A stretch of 64,000 nucleotides of DNA, taken from contig NZ_PKFN01000008.1 of NCBI RefSeq assembly GCF_002933395.1, forward strand, positions 682,001-746,000. The letters are read 5' to 3'. Below, in pieces: positions 46,790-55,492 of this stretch (its first letter is position 1; every line of letters begins with the position of its first letter). A model generated the notes under the pieces. The model ran no database searches, had not been told where the DNA came from, and saw only the letters and a list, made by a program, of their open reading frames with translations. The DNA is from Yoonia maritima (lineage in GTDB: Bacteria > Pseudomonadota > Alphaproteobacteria > Rhodobacterales > Rhodobacteraceae). Both the position numbers and the translations under genes were made by a program.

Positions 46790-47454
46790 GCGCCCATCCG
46801 GATGCCAACACCATGTACAGTCTCAATCGCGTCGGTGCAGCCCGCCTCGGCCAGCTTAGCCCGCAAATTGCGTAGATGACTATCCATCGTACGATCACTG
46901 ACATGTACGTTGGTGCCATAGATTTGATCGACCAACTGCGGGCGGGACAACACATTGTCCGGGCGTCGCATTAAATGCAGCGCTAGTTCCATTTCGCGGG
47001 CAGTCAACGTCACCGGCGCATCATTCACGTGGCAAAGGTGTCGCTCTGGATCGATACTCAGCAAGCCCCGGCGCAAGACGGCCTGCGTTGTTTCAACTGG
47101 TCCGCTGCGTTTCAGAATCGCACGGACACGCGCCACCAACTCGCGCGGTGAAAACGGTTTAGACACATAGTCATCTGCGCCCAGCTCAAGACCGACAATC
47201 CGGTCGACTTCATCCGCTTGCGCGGTCAAAAACAGCACGGGCACCTGCGAAGTCTTGCGCAATTCACGGCACACCGAAAGCCCGTCCATCTCGGGCATGC
47301 CGATATCGAGAACGATCAAGTCAGGTGACAGGCTTTGTGCAGCTTCTAGCGCTGCGCGACCATCGGCCGCCTCAGTCACACCGAAACCTGCCTGCCCCAG
47401 CGCAATGCGCAATACGTCACGAATTTGCGCATCATCATCTGCGATCAATATCAT
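46774..47454 (-). CDS. OmpR-family response regulator
   Basis: The 226-residue regulator has a receiver domain (DDDAQIRDVL, phospho-Asp in LIVLDIGMPEMDG, conserved Lys in VSKPFS) and a winged-helix output domain (LSRPQLVDQIYGTNVHVSDRTMDSHL). It partners the overlapping kinase gene. A gene for the controlled process is not evident nearby. Confidence 0.94.
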   Translation of the reverse strand: MILIADDDAQIRDVLRIALGQAGFGVTEAADGRAALEAAQSLSPDLIVLDIGMPEMDGLSVCRELRKTSQVPVLFLTAQADEVDRIVGLELGADDYVSKPFSPRELVARVRAILKRSGPVETTQAVLRRGLLSIDPERHLCHVNDAPVTLTAREMELALHLMRRPDNVLSRPQLVDQIYGTNVHVSDRTMDSHLRNLRAKLAEAGCTDAIETVHGVGIRMGACRGA

Positions 47455-47696
47455 TGCCCCACCTCCATCAATGCCAAACTACGGCGTCAGCATTCGTTTA
47501 GGTAGCGCAATTTGCGGCATACGGTTGGATAAGCAGGGTTTATTCATCGTCCAGCCACCACGCATCCCGTGCCAGTCTTTTTGGAATACCACGTACAACC
47601 ATTTTCTTGCCTCTTTATTACTGCTCTCAAGCAGACTTAAAAAAGCATGGTGCACACTATCCCTGTGAATTGTGCAGATTTTGCGTAGATTTACGA

Positions 47697-48380
47697 TTAG
47701 CTAGAACAGGCAGACCGAATGGCGCGCATATTGTCGCCATATGGGGTCGGATCAGTGACGCTCCCGCCACGGAACACGGCAGAACCTGCGACCAACACAT
47801 CGGCACCTGCCTCGACAACCAAAGGCGCTGTCGTCGGATCAACGCCACCATCAATTTCGATATGGATCGGGCGTTCACCAATCATCTGGCGCAGCTGGCG
47901 CACCTTTTCGACTTGGCTATGGATGAATTTTTGCCCCCCAAATCCGGGGTTCACTGTCATCACACAAACAAGATCAACCATATCCAACAGATATTCGACC
48001 GCGCTTGCTGGCGTACCGGGGTTCAGCGCAACACCTGCCTTGGCACCCGCTGCACGGATCGCCTGCAATGTGCGGTGGATATGTGGGCCAGCCTCGACAT
48101 GGGCGGTGATCACATCAGCGCCCGCTTTTGCAAAGGCTTCGATATATGGATCGACCGGGGCAATCATCAAATGCACGTCCATAACACCTTTGATATGCGG
48201 GCGGATCGCAGCACAGGTTGCCGGACCGAAAGTGATGTTTGGCACGAAATGCCCATCCATGACGTCAACATGCACCCAATCAGCACCCTGCGCCTCAATC
48301 GCCTCGCACTCTTTGCCGAAGTTGGCGAAATCAGCAGACAAAATCGACGGGGCGATCTTCAAAGAACGATCAAAGGACAT
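47697..48380 (-). CDS. rpe: Ribulose-phosphate 3-epimerase
   Basis: The 227-residue TIM barrel interconverts ribulose 5-phosphate and xylulose 5-phosphate. Seen: [43 protein letters not shown] and [12 protein letters not shown], covering the metal and catalytic residues. It is divergent from the AraC-type gene. The link to deoC is only the pentose-phosphate theme. Confidence 0.96.
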   Translation of the reverse strand: MSFDRSLKIAPSILSADFANFGKECEAIEAQGADWVHVDVMDGHFVPNITFGPATCAAIRPHIKGVMDVHLMIAPVDPYIEAFAKAGADVITAHVEAGPHIHRTLQAIRAAGAKAGVALNPGTPASAVEYLLDMVDLVCVMTVNPGFGGQKFIHSQVEKVRQLRQMIGERPIHIEIDGGVDPTTAPLVVEAGADVLVAGSAVFRGGSVTDPTPYGDNMRAIRSACSS

Positions 48381-48488
48381 GGGCGCACCTCATAGTTAGA
48401 TTTGCACAGCAGATAGTCCTAGTCGGGCCAATTGTCACGCAACGAAGATATATGCTGCAATGCAGCAAAGGCTGTGTTAATTTGCGGC

Positions 48489-49325
48489 ATGGTCCAGACT
48501 TTGTATCACAAAGACATTCTGCAAAACCGCGCGCAAATTCACCTTACGCGCGCGACTTTGGCGCCTCAGCGCCCGAAAGCCCTGCACACGCATGACTTTT
48601 TCGAACTGTTTTGGGTTCAAAACGGTCAGGTCAGACATCACCTGCCCGACCGCACCGACACGCTGGACGAAGGCACTGTCGGTTTCTTACAGCCCGGTCA
48701 GCATCATGCGCTACAAGGTCGCGGCGAACATGCGCTTATTGTATCGCTCTGCATCCACCCTGATACGATTGCTAATCTTGGAAAACGCCATCCAGACCTG
48801 CAGGGTCACCTTTTCTGGTCCGACGCCAAAATCGCACAACACCAACGCGATATTCGCCAATTGGCTACACTAAACCACGCCGCTGTCCTTTTGGAACGCA
48901 GCGCGTGCACTGCGCTGCACGCAGAGGCTTTCTTGCTACCGCTTTGCGCCGACTTAACGGGTAATATTCAACCAAAAGACGCACCTGCATGGCTGGCGAA
49001 GGCTTGCCAGACAGCCAAAGACCCCGCGGTGTTTCGGGAAGGGGCTGCTGGTCTTGTCGCGATAACGGGCAAAGCACATCCGCATGTCTCGCGCAGTATG
49101 CGTAAATATTATGGCCAAACACCGTCAGATTTCATCAACGACTTGCGTATGACCCACGCTGCACGCGTGTTGATCACGGACAGCGACCCAATCAGCGAAA
49201 TAGCGCGGGATGTCGGCATTCCGAACATGTCACATTTTCACAAACTGTTCCGAAACGCATATGAACTAACGCCGCTCCAATATCGGCACAAATACCAGCG
49301 CGAACTCGTCCAACCTCAAGGCTAG
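48489..49325 (+). CDS. AraC-family regulator with cupin sensor
   Basis: The 278-residue regulator has an N-terminal cupin (residues about 20-95, with HTHDFFELFWVQNG) and a C-terminal pair of helix-turn-helices, of which DPISEIARDVGIPNMSHFHKLFRNAYELTPLQYR is the second. The start at 48489 opens as MVQTLYHKD; an earlier in-frame start has no site. It lies on the same strand just upstream of deoC and its 22-base palindrome, so it may control the deoC-ALDH operon; ligand unknown. Confidence 0.88.
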   Translation: MVQTLYHKDILQNRAQIHLTRATLAPQRPKALHTHDFFELFWVQNGQVRHHLPDRTDTLDEGTVGFLQPGQHHALQGRGEHALIVSLCIHPDTIANLGKRHPDLQGHLFWSDAKIAQHQRDIRQLATLNHAAVLLERSACTALHAEAFLLPLCADLTGNIQPKDAPAWLAKACQTAKDPAVFREGAAGLVAITGKAHPHVSRSMRKYYGQTPSDFINDLRMTHAARVLITDSDPISEIARDVGIPNMSHFHKLFRNAYELTPLQYRHKYQRELVQPQG

Positions 49326-49360
49326 CCAACCATCACCTTGCGTCAAATACTCAAAAAACA

Positions 49361-49382
49361 GTTTTGATCAATTGATCAAAAC
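49361..49382 (+). promoter_or_regulatory. 22-base perfect palindrome upstream of deoC
   Basis: The site is GTTT-TGATCA-ATTGATC-AAAAC read continuously: two TTGATCAA palindromes side by side (49363-49378 region) within a larger perfect palindrome. It lies about 55 bases before deoC. An FNR site would have a 4-base centre between TTGAT and ATCAA; here the centre is 6, so an ordinary FNR box is unlikely. Confidence 0.5.
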
Positions 49383-49435
49383 TTGCCATTCATCGACCAA
49401 ACTGCCAGTCTGATCCGGCAATGCAGGAGGCCCCC

Positions 49436-50425
49436 TTGCAAACTACTCACTCCACCACTTTGCACCAGCTTCCGCAGGTGCAAGAACAGCGTAACGACGG
49501 CATGCCACTTGACCTTGATTGGGTGATGGCTGTCCAAGCAAATACATCGGCCATCGAACGACGCGCAGCAACTCTGCCTAGTCGGCGGTCAGTCAAAAAA
49601 GATTACCAAGCCGCTTGGCTATGCAAAGCGATCAGTCTGATCGATCTGACGACCCTGTCGGGCGACGACAGCGAAGGGCGCGTGCGACGCCTATGCGCCA
49701 AGGCGCGCCAACCTGTTCGGGCAGACATCCTTGAAAATCTTGGCATGACCGGGCTGACCACAGGTGCAGTCTGTGTTTATCACGACATGGTCGAAACTGC
49801 CGTGGATGCGTTGCAAGGGTCGGGCATTCCCGTCGCGGCTGTCTCCACTGGTTTTCCTGCGGGCCTTTCGCCGTTCCACCTGCGCATCGCCGAAATCGGC
49901 GAAAGCGTCAAAGCGGGTGCCGAAGAAATCGACATCGTCATTTCGCGCCGCCACGTGCTGACCGGCAATTGGCAGGCACTTTATGATGAAATGAAAGAAA
50001 TGCGCGCGGCCTGCGGCGACGCCCATGTTAAGGCGATCCTTGCAACTGGCGAACTGGGCACCTTGCGCAACGTCGCGCGTGCGTCGCTGGTCTGTATGAT
50101 GGCCGGGGCAGATTTCATAAAAACGTCCACTGGTAAAGAACCCGTCAACGCTACCCTGCCGGTCACGCTAACCATGATCCGCGCGATCCGCGACTATCAG
50201 GAACGTACGGGGATCAAGGTTGGCTACAAACCCGCAGGCGGCATTTCCAAAGCCAAAGACGCGCTGGTCTATCTATCCATGATCAAAGACGAACTCGGCG
50301 ACCGCTGGCTACAACCCGACCTGTTCCGCTTTGGTGCATCCAGTCTATTGGGCGACATTGAACGGCAACTCGAACATCACGTCACAGGCGCCTATTCGGC
50401 ATCCTGGCGTCACGCGATCGGATAA
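49436..50425 (+). CDS. deoC: Deoxyribose-phosphate aldolase
   Basis: The 329-residue class I aldolase splits 2-deoxyribose 5-phosphate to acetaldehyde and glyceraldehyde 3-phosphate. The Schiff-base lysine segment FIKTSTGK and the GYKPAGGISK segment are clear. The TTG at 49436 is preferred as start: AGGAGG lies 5 bases upstream, and the ATG at 49421 would place that ribosome site inside the coding sequence. It has an N-terminal extension of about 40 residues seen in the longer bacterial form. An ALDH gene follows 4 bases later. Confidence 0.93.
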   Translation: MQTTHSTTLHQLPQVQEQRNDGMPLDLDWVMAVQANTSAIERRAATLPSRRSVKKDYQAAWLCKAISLIDLTTLSGDDSEGRVRRLCAKARQPVRADILENLGMTGLTTGAVCVYHDMVETAVDALQGSGIPVAAVSTGFPAGLSPFHLRIAEIGESVKAGAEEIDIVISRRHVLTGNWQALYDEMKEMRAACGDAHVKAILATGELGTLRNVARASLVCMMAGADFIKTSTGKEPVNATLPVTLTMIRAIRDYQERTGIKVGYKPAGGISKAKDALVYLSMIKDELGDRWLQPDLFRFGASSLLGDIERQLEHHVTGAYSASWRHAIG

Positions 50426-50429
50426 GATC

Positions 50430-52745
50430 ATGACCATCAAAGAAATCTTCGACACCATGGAATACGGCCCTGCCCCTGAAAGTAGCAAAGAGGCACTGCA
50501 GTGGATCGCCGATCGTGGCGGCATCGCGGGCCATTTCATCAACGGCGAATGGGGCGCTTTGCGCGATGATTTCCCATCAAACAACCCAGCCACCGGCGAA
50601 AAACTGGCAGGCGTAACCAAAGGCACTGCAGCCGAGGTCGAAGCCGCTGTCAAAGCCGCCCGCAAGGCGCAACCTGCTTGGGCCAAGTCGGGCCATAAAC
50701 GTGCACGTGTCCTTTATGCAATCGCGCGTCTTTTGCAGAAACACAGCCGCCTTTTGGCCGTGATGGAAACACTGGATAACGGCAAACCGATCCGCGAAAG
50801 CCGCGACATTGATGTGCCTCTGGCGATCCGCCATTTTTACCACCACGCGGGCTTTGCCCAGTTGATGGACGAAGAGCTGCCCGACCGCGAGGCATTGGGT
50901 GTTTGCGGTCAGATCATCCCATGGAACTTTCCGCTGCTGATGCTTGCATGGAAGATCGCGCCTGCGCTGGCGATGGGTAACACGGTCGTTCTGAAACCAG
51001 CAGAATACACATCACTGACCGCGATGGTCTTTGCCGAAATCTGTACAGAGGCAGGCGTACCGCCGGGCGTCGTGAACATTGTGACTGGCGACGGCGAAAC
51101 TGGCGCGGCACTGGTCAACGCTGATGTCGATAAAATCGCATTCACTGGATCCACCGAAGTTGGCCGCAAAATTCGCGAAGCCACTGCCGGATCAGGCAAG
51201 GCGCTATCGCTCGAACTTGGCGGCAAATCCCCCTACATCGTATTCGACGATGCCGACATCGACAGCGCGGTCGAAGGGTTGGTTGACGCGATCTGGTTCA
51301 ATCAGGGCCAAGTCTGCTGCGCCGGATCACGTCTACTGGTCCAAGAAGGCATCGCTGATCGGTTCTACGCCAAATTGAAATCCCGCATTGACGGGCTGCG
51401 CATTGGTAACCCGCTCGACAAATGCATCGACGTTGGCGCCATCGTGGACCCGGTTCAGCTGGACCAGATCACCAAGATGGTCAGCGCCAATACAGAAGGC
51501 GAAACCTATCAGGTTGCAGCGCCCGAAGGCTGTTTCTATCCGCCAACACTGATCACTGGCCTGTCGTCCGCATCGACACTGATGCAGGAAGAGATCTTTG
51601 GACCAGTTCTGGCCGCGACAACATTTCGTACACCATCCGAGGCGATTGAGATCGCGAACAACACGCGATACGGGCTTGCTGCGTCTGTCTGGTCAGAAAA
51701 CATCAACCTTGCGCTCGATATCGCGCCCAAGCTGGTTGCAGGCATTGTCTGGATCAACGGCACCAACATGATGGATGCCGCTGCTGGCTTTGGTGGCGTA
51801 CGCGAAAGCGGCTTTGGCAGTGAAGGCGGCTGGGAAGGTCTGACAGGTTACACCAAGCCAAAGGCATCAGCGAAGCCAATCAAGCCAGCCAAAGCATTTT
51901 CAGCGACTGACGGTCAGCCTGCGGACCCTCTCGACCGTACTGCAAAGCTGTATATCGGCGGCAAACAAGCGCGCCCCGACGGTGGCTATTCAAACCCCGT
52001 CTACAGCGCCAAAGGCAAGCTGCTGGGCCATAGTGGCATTGGCAATCGCAAAGACATCCGCAACGCGGTCGAGGCATGTAACGCAGCCAAAGGCTGGTCC
52101 AAGACAACTGGCCACCTACGTGCGCAAATCCTGTATTACATCGCAGAAAATCTGTCGGCACGGGATGCTGAATTTGCCGCAAGGATTGACGCCCTAGTCG
52201 GTGGAAAATCCGGCTCGGCAGAGGTCGAAACAGCGATCCAAACGCTGTTTACCTATGCCGCATGGGCCGACAAATACGATGGGCAGGCGCACGGTGTACC
52301 GATCCGCGGCGTTGCCTTGGCGATGAAAGAACCCGTCGGCAACATCGGCGTTCTGTGTGACGATACTCCGCTATCAGGATTGATCAGCGCAATGGCCCCC
52401 GCAATCGCGATGGGCAACCGTACGGTCCTTATCCCAAGCGCGGCATTCCCGCTGGTGGCGACTGATTTCTACCAAGTGCTAGAAACATCTGACATGCCTG
52501 CAGGCGTCGTAAACATCATCACCGGCGACCACGCAGAACTGGCGCCGACACTCGCTAGCCACATGGATTTGGACGCGGTTTGGTCATTCTCAAGCAGCGA
52601 TGTCAGCGGAGTGGTGGAAAAGGCCAGTGCGGGGAACCTCAAGCGTACATGGGTCAACAACGGACATGACTTGGCACCGACGGCTAAGGATTACCTCTAT
52701 GCCGCGACCGAGGTGAAAAATATCTGGATTCCTTACGGCGAGTAA
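50430..52745 (+). CDS. ALDH16-type double-domain aldehyde dehydrogenase
   Basis: The 771-residue protein has a full N-terminal ALDH domain (about 40-485) with ELGGKSP and the nucleophile in NQGQVCCAG, joined to a shorter second ALDH-like domain (about 500-771) that has GNRTVLIPS and PAGVVNIITGD but no LGGK glutamate or catalytic cysteine. This is the layout of ALDH16, whose bacterial structure was solved from a Loktanella protein. It starts 4 bases after deoC, so it probably oxidises the acetaldehyde or a related aldehyde from deoxyribose breakdown. Confidence 0.92.
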   Translation: MTIKEIFDTMEYGPAPESSKEALQWIADRGGIAGHFINGEWGALRDDFPSNNPATGEKLAGVTKGTAAEVEAAVKAARKAQPAWAKSGHKRARVLYAIARLLQKHSRLLAVMETLDNGKPIRESRDIDVPLAIRHFYHHAGFAQLMDEELPDREALGVCGQIIPWNFPLLMLAWKIAPALAMGNTVVLKPAEYTSLTAMVFAEICTEAGVPPGVVNIVTGDGETGAALVNADVDKIAFTGSTEVGRKIREATAGSGKALSLELGGKSPYIVFDDADIDSAVEGLVDAIWFNQGQVCCAGSRLLVQEGIADRFYAKLKSRIDGLRIGNPLDKCIDVGAIVDPVQLDQITKMVSANTEGETYQVAAPEGCFYPPTLITGLSSASTLMQEEIFGPVLAATTFRTPSEAIEIANNTRYGLAASVWSENINLALDIAPKLVAGIVWINGTNMMDAAAGFGGVRESGFGSEGGWEGLTGYTKPKASAKPIKPAKAFSATDGQPADPLDRTAKLYIGGKQARPDGGYSNPVYSAKGKLLGHSGIGNRKDIRNAVEACNAAKGWSKTTGHLRAQILYYIAENLSARDAEFAARIDALVGGKSGSAEVETAIQTLFTYAAWADKYDGQAHGVPIRGVALAMKEPVGNIGVLCDDTPLSGLISAMAPAIAMGNRTVLIPSAAFPLVATDFYQVLETSDMPAGVVNIITGDHAELAPTLASHMDLDAVWSFSSSDVSGVVEKASAGNLKRTWVNNGHDLAPTAKDYLYAATEVKNIWIPYGE

Positions 52746-52771
52746 CGAACCTTCGCCAACTCATCATACAA

Positions 52772-52799
52772 AAAAGGCCCCGATTCTTCGGGGCCTTTT
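52772..52799. terminator. Bidirectional terminator
   Basis: AAAAGGCCCCGA and TCGGGGCCTTTT form a perfect 12-base stem around TTCT, with A- and T-runs on both sides. It ends the deoC-ALDH transcript and, from the other side, the AAA+ operon. Confidence 0.9.
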
Positions 52800-52802
52800 G
52801 TT

Positions 52803-53483
52803 TTACTTCTTTGACCGCCAAGTACCGAGCCATTGCGAGACGCGGCCTTTTCTTTCGGCCATATCCGCCTGCACTTCGTCTACGCGATGCCCCGCGCTAT
52901 CCATCAAGGGATCAACAGTGCGTTCACGAAACTGACGCCACATCGCACGAATAAAGACAATGCCAACCATCAAGAAGACAAAAAACGCAATATTGAACCA
53001 AGGTATAATCGTCACGTTAGGCCCTTCCACTGGGCGGATCGCAATCGCGTTCGGAAAGGCCGAAAAATATTCGTTCCGCCAACCGTAATGGGTCACCACA
53101 GCCCATTTAGGTTGCTCGGGGGTGGACCGTAAATCGTCAGCCTCCGTTTGCAACGAAGCGGTGTCGAACTTAAAGTAGAACGGCCACGACCAACCAGTAT
53201 CTTCGTTACGATACACCATGACTTCGGTTGTTTCGCGCTGCACAAAACCCAACAGGAAAGTTTTCTTTTTCACTGTTTGGATAAACTGAACATCCCGATT
53301 GATAATCGTGGCAGATTGGTCATCCGGGCGCGCCCAGAAAATACGGGTCCAATCGTTCAGATCTTGGCGTTCTTGGTAGGTGTTCACAACACGCACGATG
53401 TCGTGCTGCGGCAGAGCATAATGCAAGATGACCCAGCCAAACATGAATACAAGAACCCGAAAAGCGATCTTAATGCGGTGCAT
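52803..53483 (-). CDS. DUF1523 family membrane protein, last gene of the AAA+ operon
   Basis: The 226-residue protein has an N-terminal helix (about 5-25), an extracytoplasmic domain of about 130 residues with FLLGFVQRETTEVMVYRNEDTGW and WPFYFKFDTA, and a C-terminal helix (about 166-186) with a basic tail. The DUF1523 family is largely confined to this clade and has no known role. It lies 10 bases after the 91-residue gene and shares its transcript. Confidence 0.78.
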   Translation of the reverse strand: MHRIKIAFRVLVFMFGWVILHYALPQHDIVRVVNTYQERQDLNDWTRIFWARPDDQSATIINRDVQFIQTVKKKTFLLGFVQRETTEVMVYRNEDTGWSWPFYFKFDTASLQTEADDLRSTPEQPKWAVVTHYGWRNEYFSAFPNAIAIRPVEGPNVTIIPWFNIAFFVFLMVGIVFIRAMWRQFRERTVDPLMDSAGHRVDEVQADMAERKGRVSQWLGTWRSKK

Positions 53484-53493
53484 GGAAATTCCT

Positions 53494-53769
53494 TTAGTTC
53501 TCGTTAATCATATAGATAATAGCGCCGATGGCGATGGTAGGAACGACATAGACCAGCCCGATCAATTTGGGTCGGATCGAACGGTTATAAGACGCGATTC
53601 CCTCAGCCACATAGGCATCACGGGCGTCTTGATCAACATTATCTAGGTGATCGGCATCAAATTCTTTCTCTAGCCGTTCACGTCTGACCGACCGCGAATA
53701 GACCGAGACCATCAGATACAGCACACTTAGCCCGACAAAGCCGAACACGATTAGTCGAATAAATCCCAT
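53494..53769 (-). CDS. Small two-helix membrane protein
   Basis: The 91-residue protein has helices at about 4-24 and 69-87 and between them a charged stretch (RREFEKEFD-type: RSVRRERLEKEFDADHLDN). No family is recognised. The ATG at 53769 has a strong GGAGGAG site and shares 1 base with the upstream stop. It is part of the AAA+ operon. Confidence 0.75.
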   Translation of the reverse strand: MGFIRLIVFGFVGLSVLYLMVSVYSRSVRRERLEKEFDADHLDNVDQDARDAYVAEGIASYNRSIRPKLIGLVYVVPTIAIGAIIYMINEN

Positions 53770-55118
53770 CAGCTTCTCCTCCCCAGAGCGCCCCACGGGC
53801 CAACGCGGGTGATCAAATCAGGTTGCGCCCGTGGCCTTGGCTCCTCCATCGGGGCCTCGAGACCATATAGCGCTTGTCGGGTTCCAGCCTTATCTACCTG
53901 ATACTCACGATCAAGGAAATCAACGACATAAGCCCGTTTTTCATCCGGCCATGTGGCGTAGGCGCGATAAAACACCTCTTTGTGGCAGATGAACAGCTGC
54001 CTGATATCAAGCGGCGTGAGTTCAGCCAACAGCATGTTTACTAAATCTGCATCCGCGTGCGGCTTAGCACGCAGCGTATAGAAATACGCCGGGTGTTCTG
54101 ACGTGATCTTGGGCCACGGCCCGTCTTCTTCGGCCCAGCGCAACAACGCGGCAAGCCCCTGCCACGCCTCTGGTAGTTTCTTTGCATATTGCCGCCCTAA
54201 ACGGCGCAGGTCGCGACGGGTCGCACCGGCAAGGTTTTCATCCATCGCGGCGGCGACCTCCATCACGATGAAATCCATCTTTTGATGCAAAATCGCGGCA
54301 GCATCGACACCACGTGCGTCGATTATGGGTTCAACCAGATCGTTAATGCTTAGGAACTTGGCAATGGCTGAACGATCCCTAAGGTCAAAGGTAAACCGAA
54401 TAGGCAAGTCGTCAAAGTCGTCCTTATCGCTCGCGACAATCGCTGCTGGATGTTCAACACCACGAAACAGGTACATGCCGCCAAACAGGTCGGTCCAATA
54501 GTTGTCCTGATCGAATTCCATCTGTTTTAGGCGGACCGGGTTGCGCACCACATCACCCGTCTTTTTTGCCATACCAATCATATCCGCGATCAACACGTCG
54601 TCAAACCACGCATCTTGTTCAGACTTAAACCGATCGATCATTTGGCCCAGTTTGTCAGCCATCGCCACGGTGCCGCTGGTCGTATCAGCCTCGATCCGGA
54701 CTTTGCGAATATCAAAAAGGCGCGCCGGACTATCGACCAAATAGACAGAGTTCACCAATTCGCCCGCAACGGCATCGCGCGCGGTCAAGGCAAACAACTC
54801 TGATCTATTTTCGTTGATAAACTGTTTGAGGATGCTACGCGCAGTCGAAAACTTTGCATTCAACAGCGGCGCGGTCGCTTGCTCTGTCGTCAGCAAAATA
54901 AACTGGCGGTTCACGCCCGCGTGGTTCAGATAGAGATCATCTCCGAACTCTTCACCGATTTCGGGGCTGAATCCAGAAATATCAATATGGAACATATTTT
55001 GAGACGTTTTACGTCCGGTAAGATGCTTAAGCGCGCGATTATAGCGCTCAACCAATACCGGACTATCCACCCGGATCAGGTTGCCAAACATCAGGCCTTT
55101 TTCGATTAGTCGATGCAT
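53769..55118 (-). CDS. Uncharacterised conserved protein (DUF6638-like) of the AAA+ operon
   Basis: The 449-residue cytoplasmic protein has no signal peptide or membrane helix. Seen: FGNLIRVDSPVLVERYNRAL at the N-terminus, EIGEEFGDDLYLNH, and PEKR-type helical repeats in the C-terminal half (LFICHKEVFYRAYATWPDEKRAYVVDFLDREYQVDKAG). I place it with the DUF6638-like group by memory, at moderate confidence. It is conserved beside the AAA+ gene, which suggests a common complex. Activity unknown. Confidence 0.68.
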   Translation of the reverse strand: MHRLIEKGLMFGNLIRVDSPVLVERYNRALKHLTGRKTSQNMFHIDISGFSPEIGEEFGDDLYLNHAGVNRQFILLTTEQATAPLLNAKFSTARSILKQFINENRSELFALTARDAVAGELVNSVYLVDSPARLFDIRKVRIEADTTSGTVAMADKLGQMIDRFKSEQDAWFDDVLIADMIGMAKKTGDVVRNPVRLKQMEFDQDNYWTDLFGGMYLFRGVEHPAAIVASDKDDFDDLPIRFTFDLRDRSAIAKFLSINDLVEPIIDARGVDAAAILHQKMDFIVMEVAAAMDENLAGATRRDLRRLGRQYAKKLPEAWQGLAALLRWAEEDGPWPKITSEHPAYFYTLRAKPHADADLVNMLLAELTPLDIRQLFICHKEVFYRAYATWPDEKRAYVVDFLDREYQVDKAGTRQALYGLEAPMEEPRPRAQPDLITRVGPWGALGRRS

Positions 55119-55140
55119 TTTGCAACTCCGTTGGATGACT

Positions 55141-55485
55141 CTACCATGTTTCGTTCACCCATTTTTTGGGCAAGCCAGCCAAAGACAATAACATAATCGG
55201 CGCCCAAATAATTGCTGAGATTAGGCCGAGACGCCCGAAGAATGCGATGTTCGCAGACCAGCCCGGTACCATCATTTCCGCGAATGCCACCCCTTGCCAT
55301 ATGTAGAGACCGGCGAAGAAAGTCGCTGAAATCACGAACACGAAGATCGTAGACAAGAAGGCGTTTAGCAGCAGCGGCTTTACGCCTTCAGGCAATCCGC
55401 GAGCCAGCATGCGCGGCATAGCAAATGCAAGCCCGGCCAACATTAGCGCCGGGATGAACAAGCTATCCGAAATCAGGCCACCCAT
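55141..55485 (-). CDS. Small polytopic membrane protein of the AAA+ operon
   Basis: The 114-residue protein has three hydrophobic helices (about 9-27, 42-62 and 84-107). No family is recognised. It starts 7 bases after the AAA+ gene and ends 22 bases before the 449-residue gene. It could anchor the ATPase at the membrane, which is inference. Confidence 0.7.
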   Translation of the reverse strand: MGGLISDSLFIPALMLAGLAFAMPRMLARGLPEGVKPLLLNAFLSTIFVFVISATFFAGLYIWQGVAFAEMMVPGWSANIAFFGRLGLISAIIWAPIMLLSLAGLPKKWVNETW

Positions 55486-55492
55486 CCTTCCG

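Noticed and set aside
49361-49382. An FNR/FnrL box before deoC
   Set aside because: The gap between TTGAT and ATCAA is 6 bases, not 4, and no anaerobic gene is nearby.
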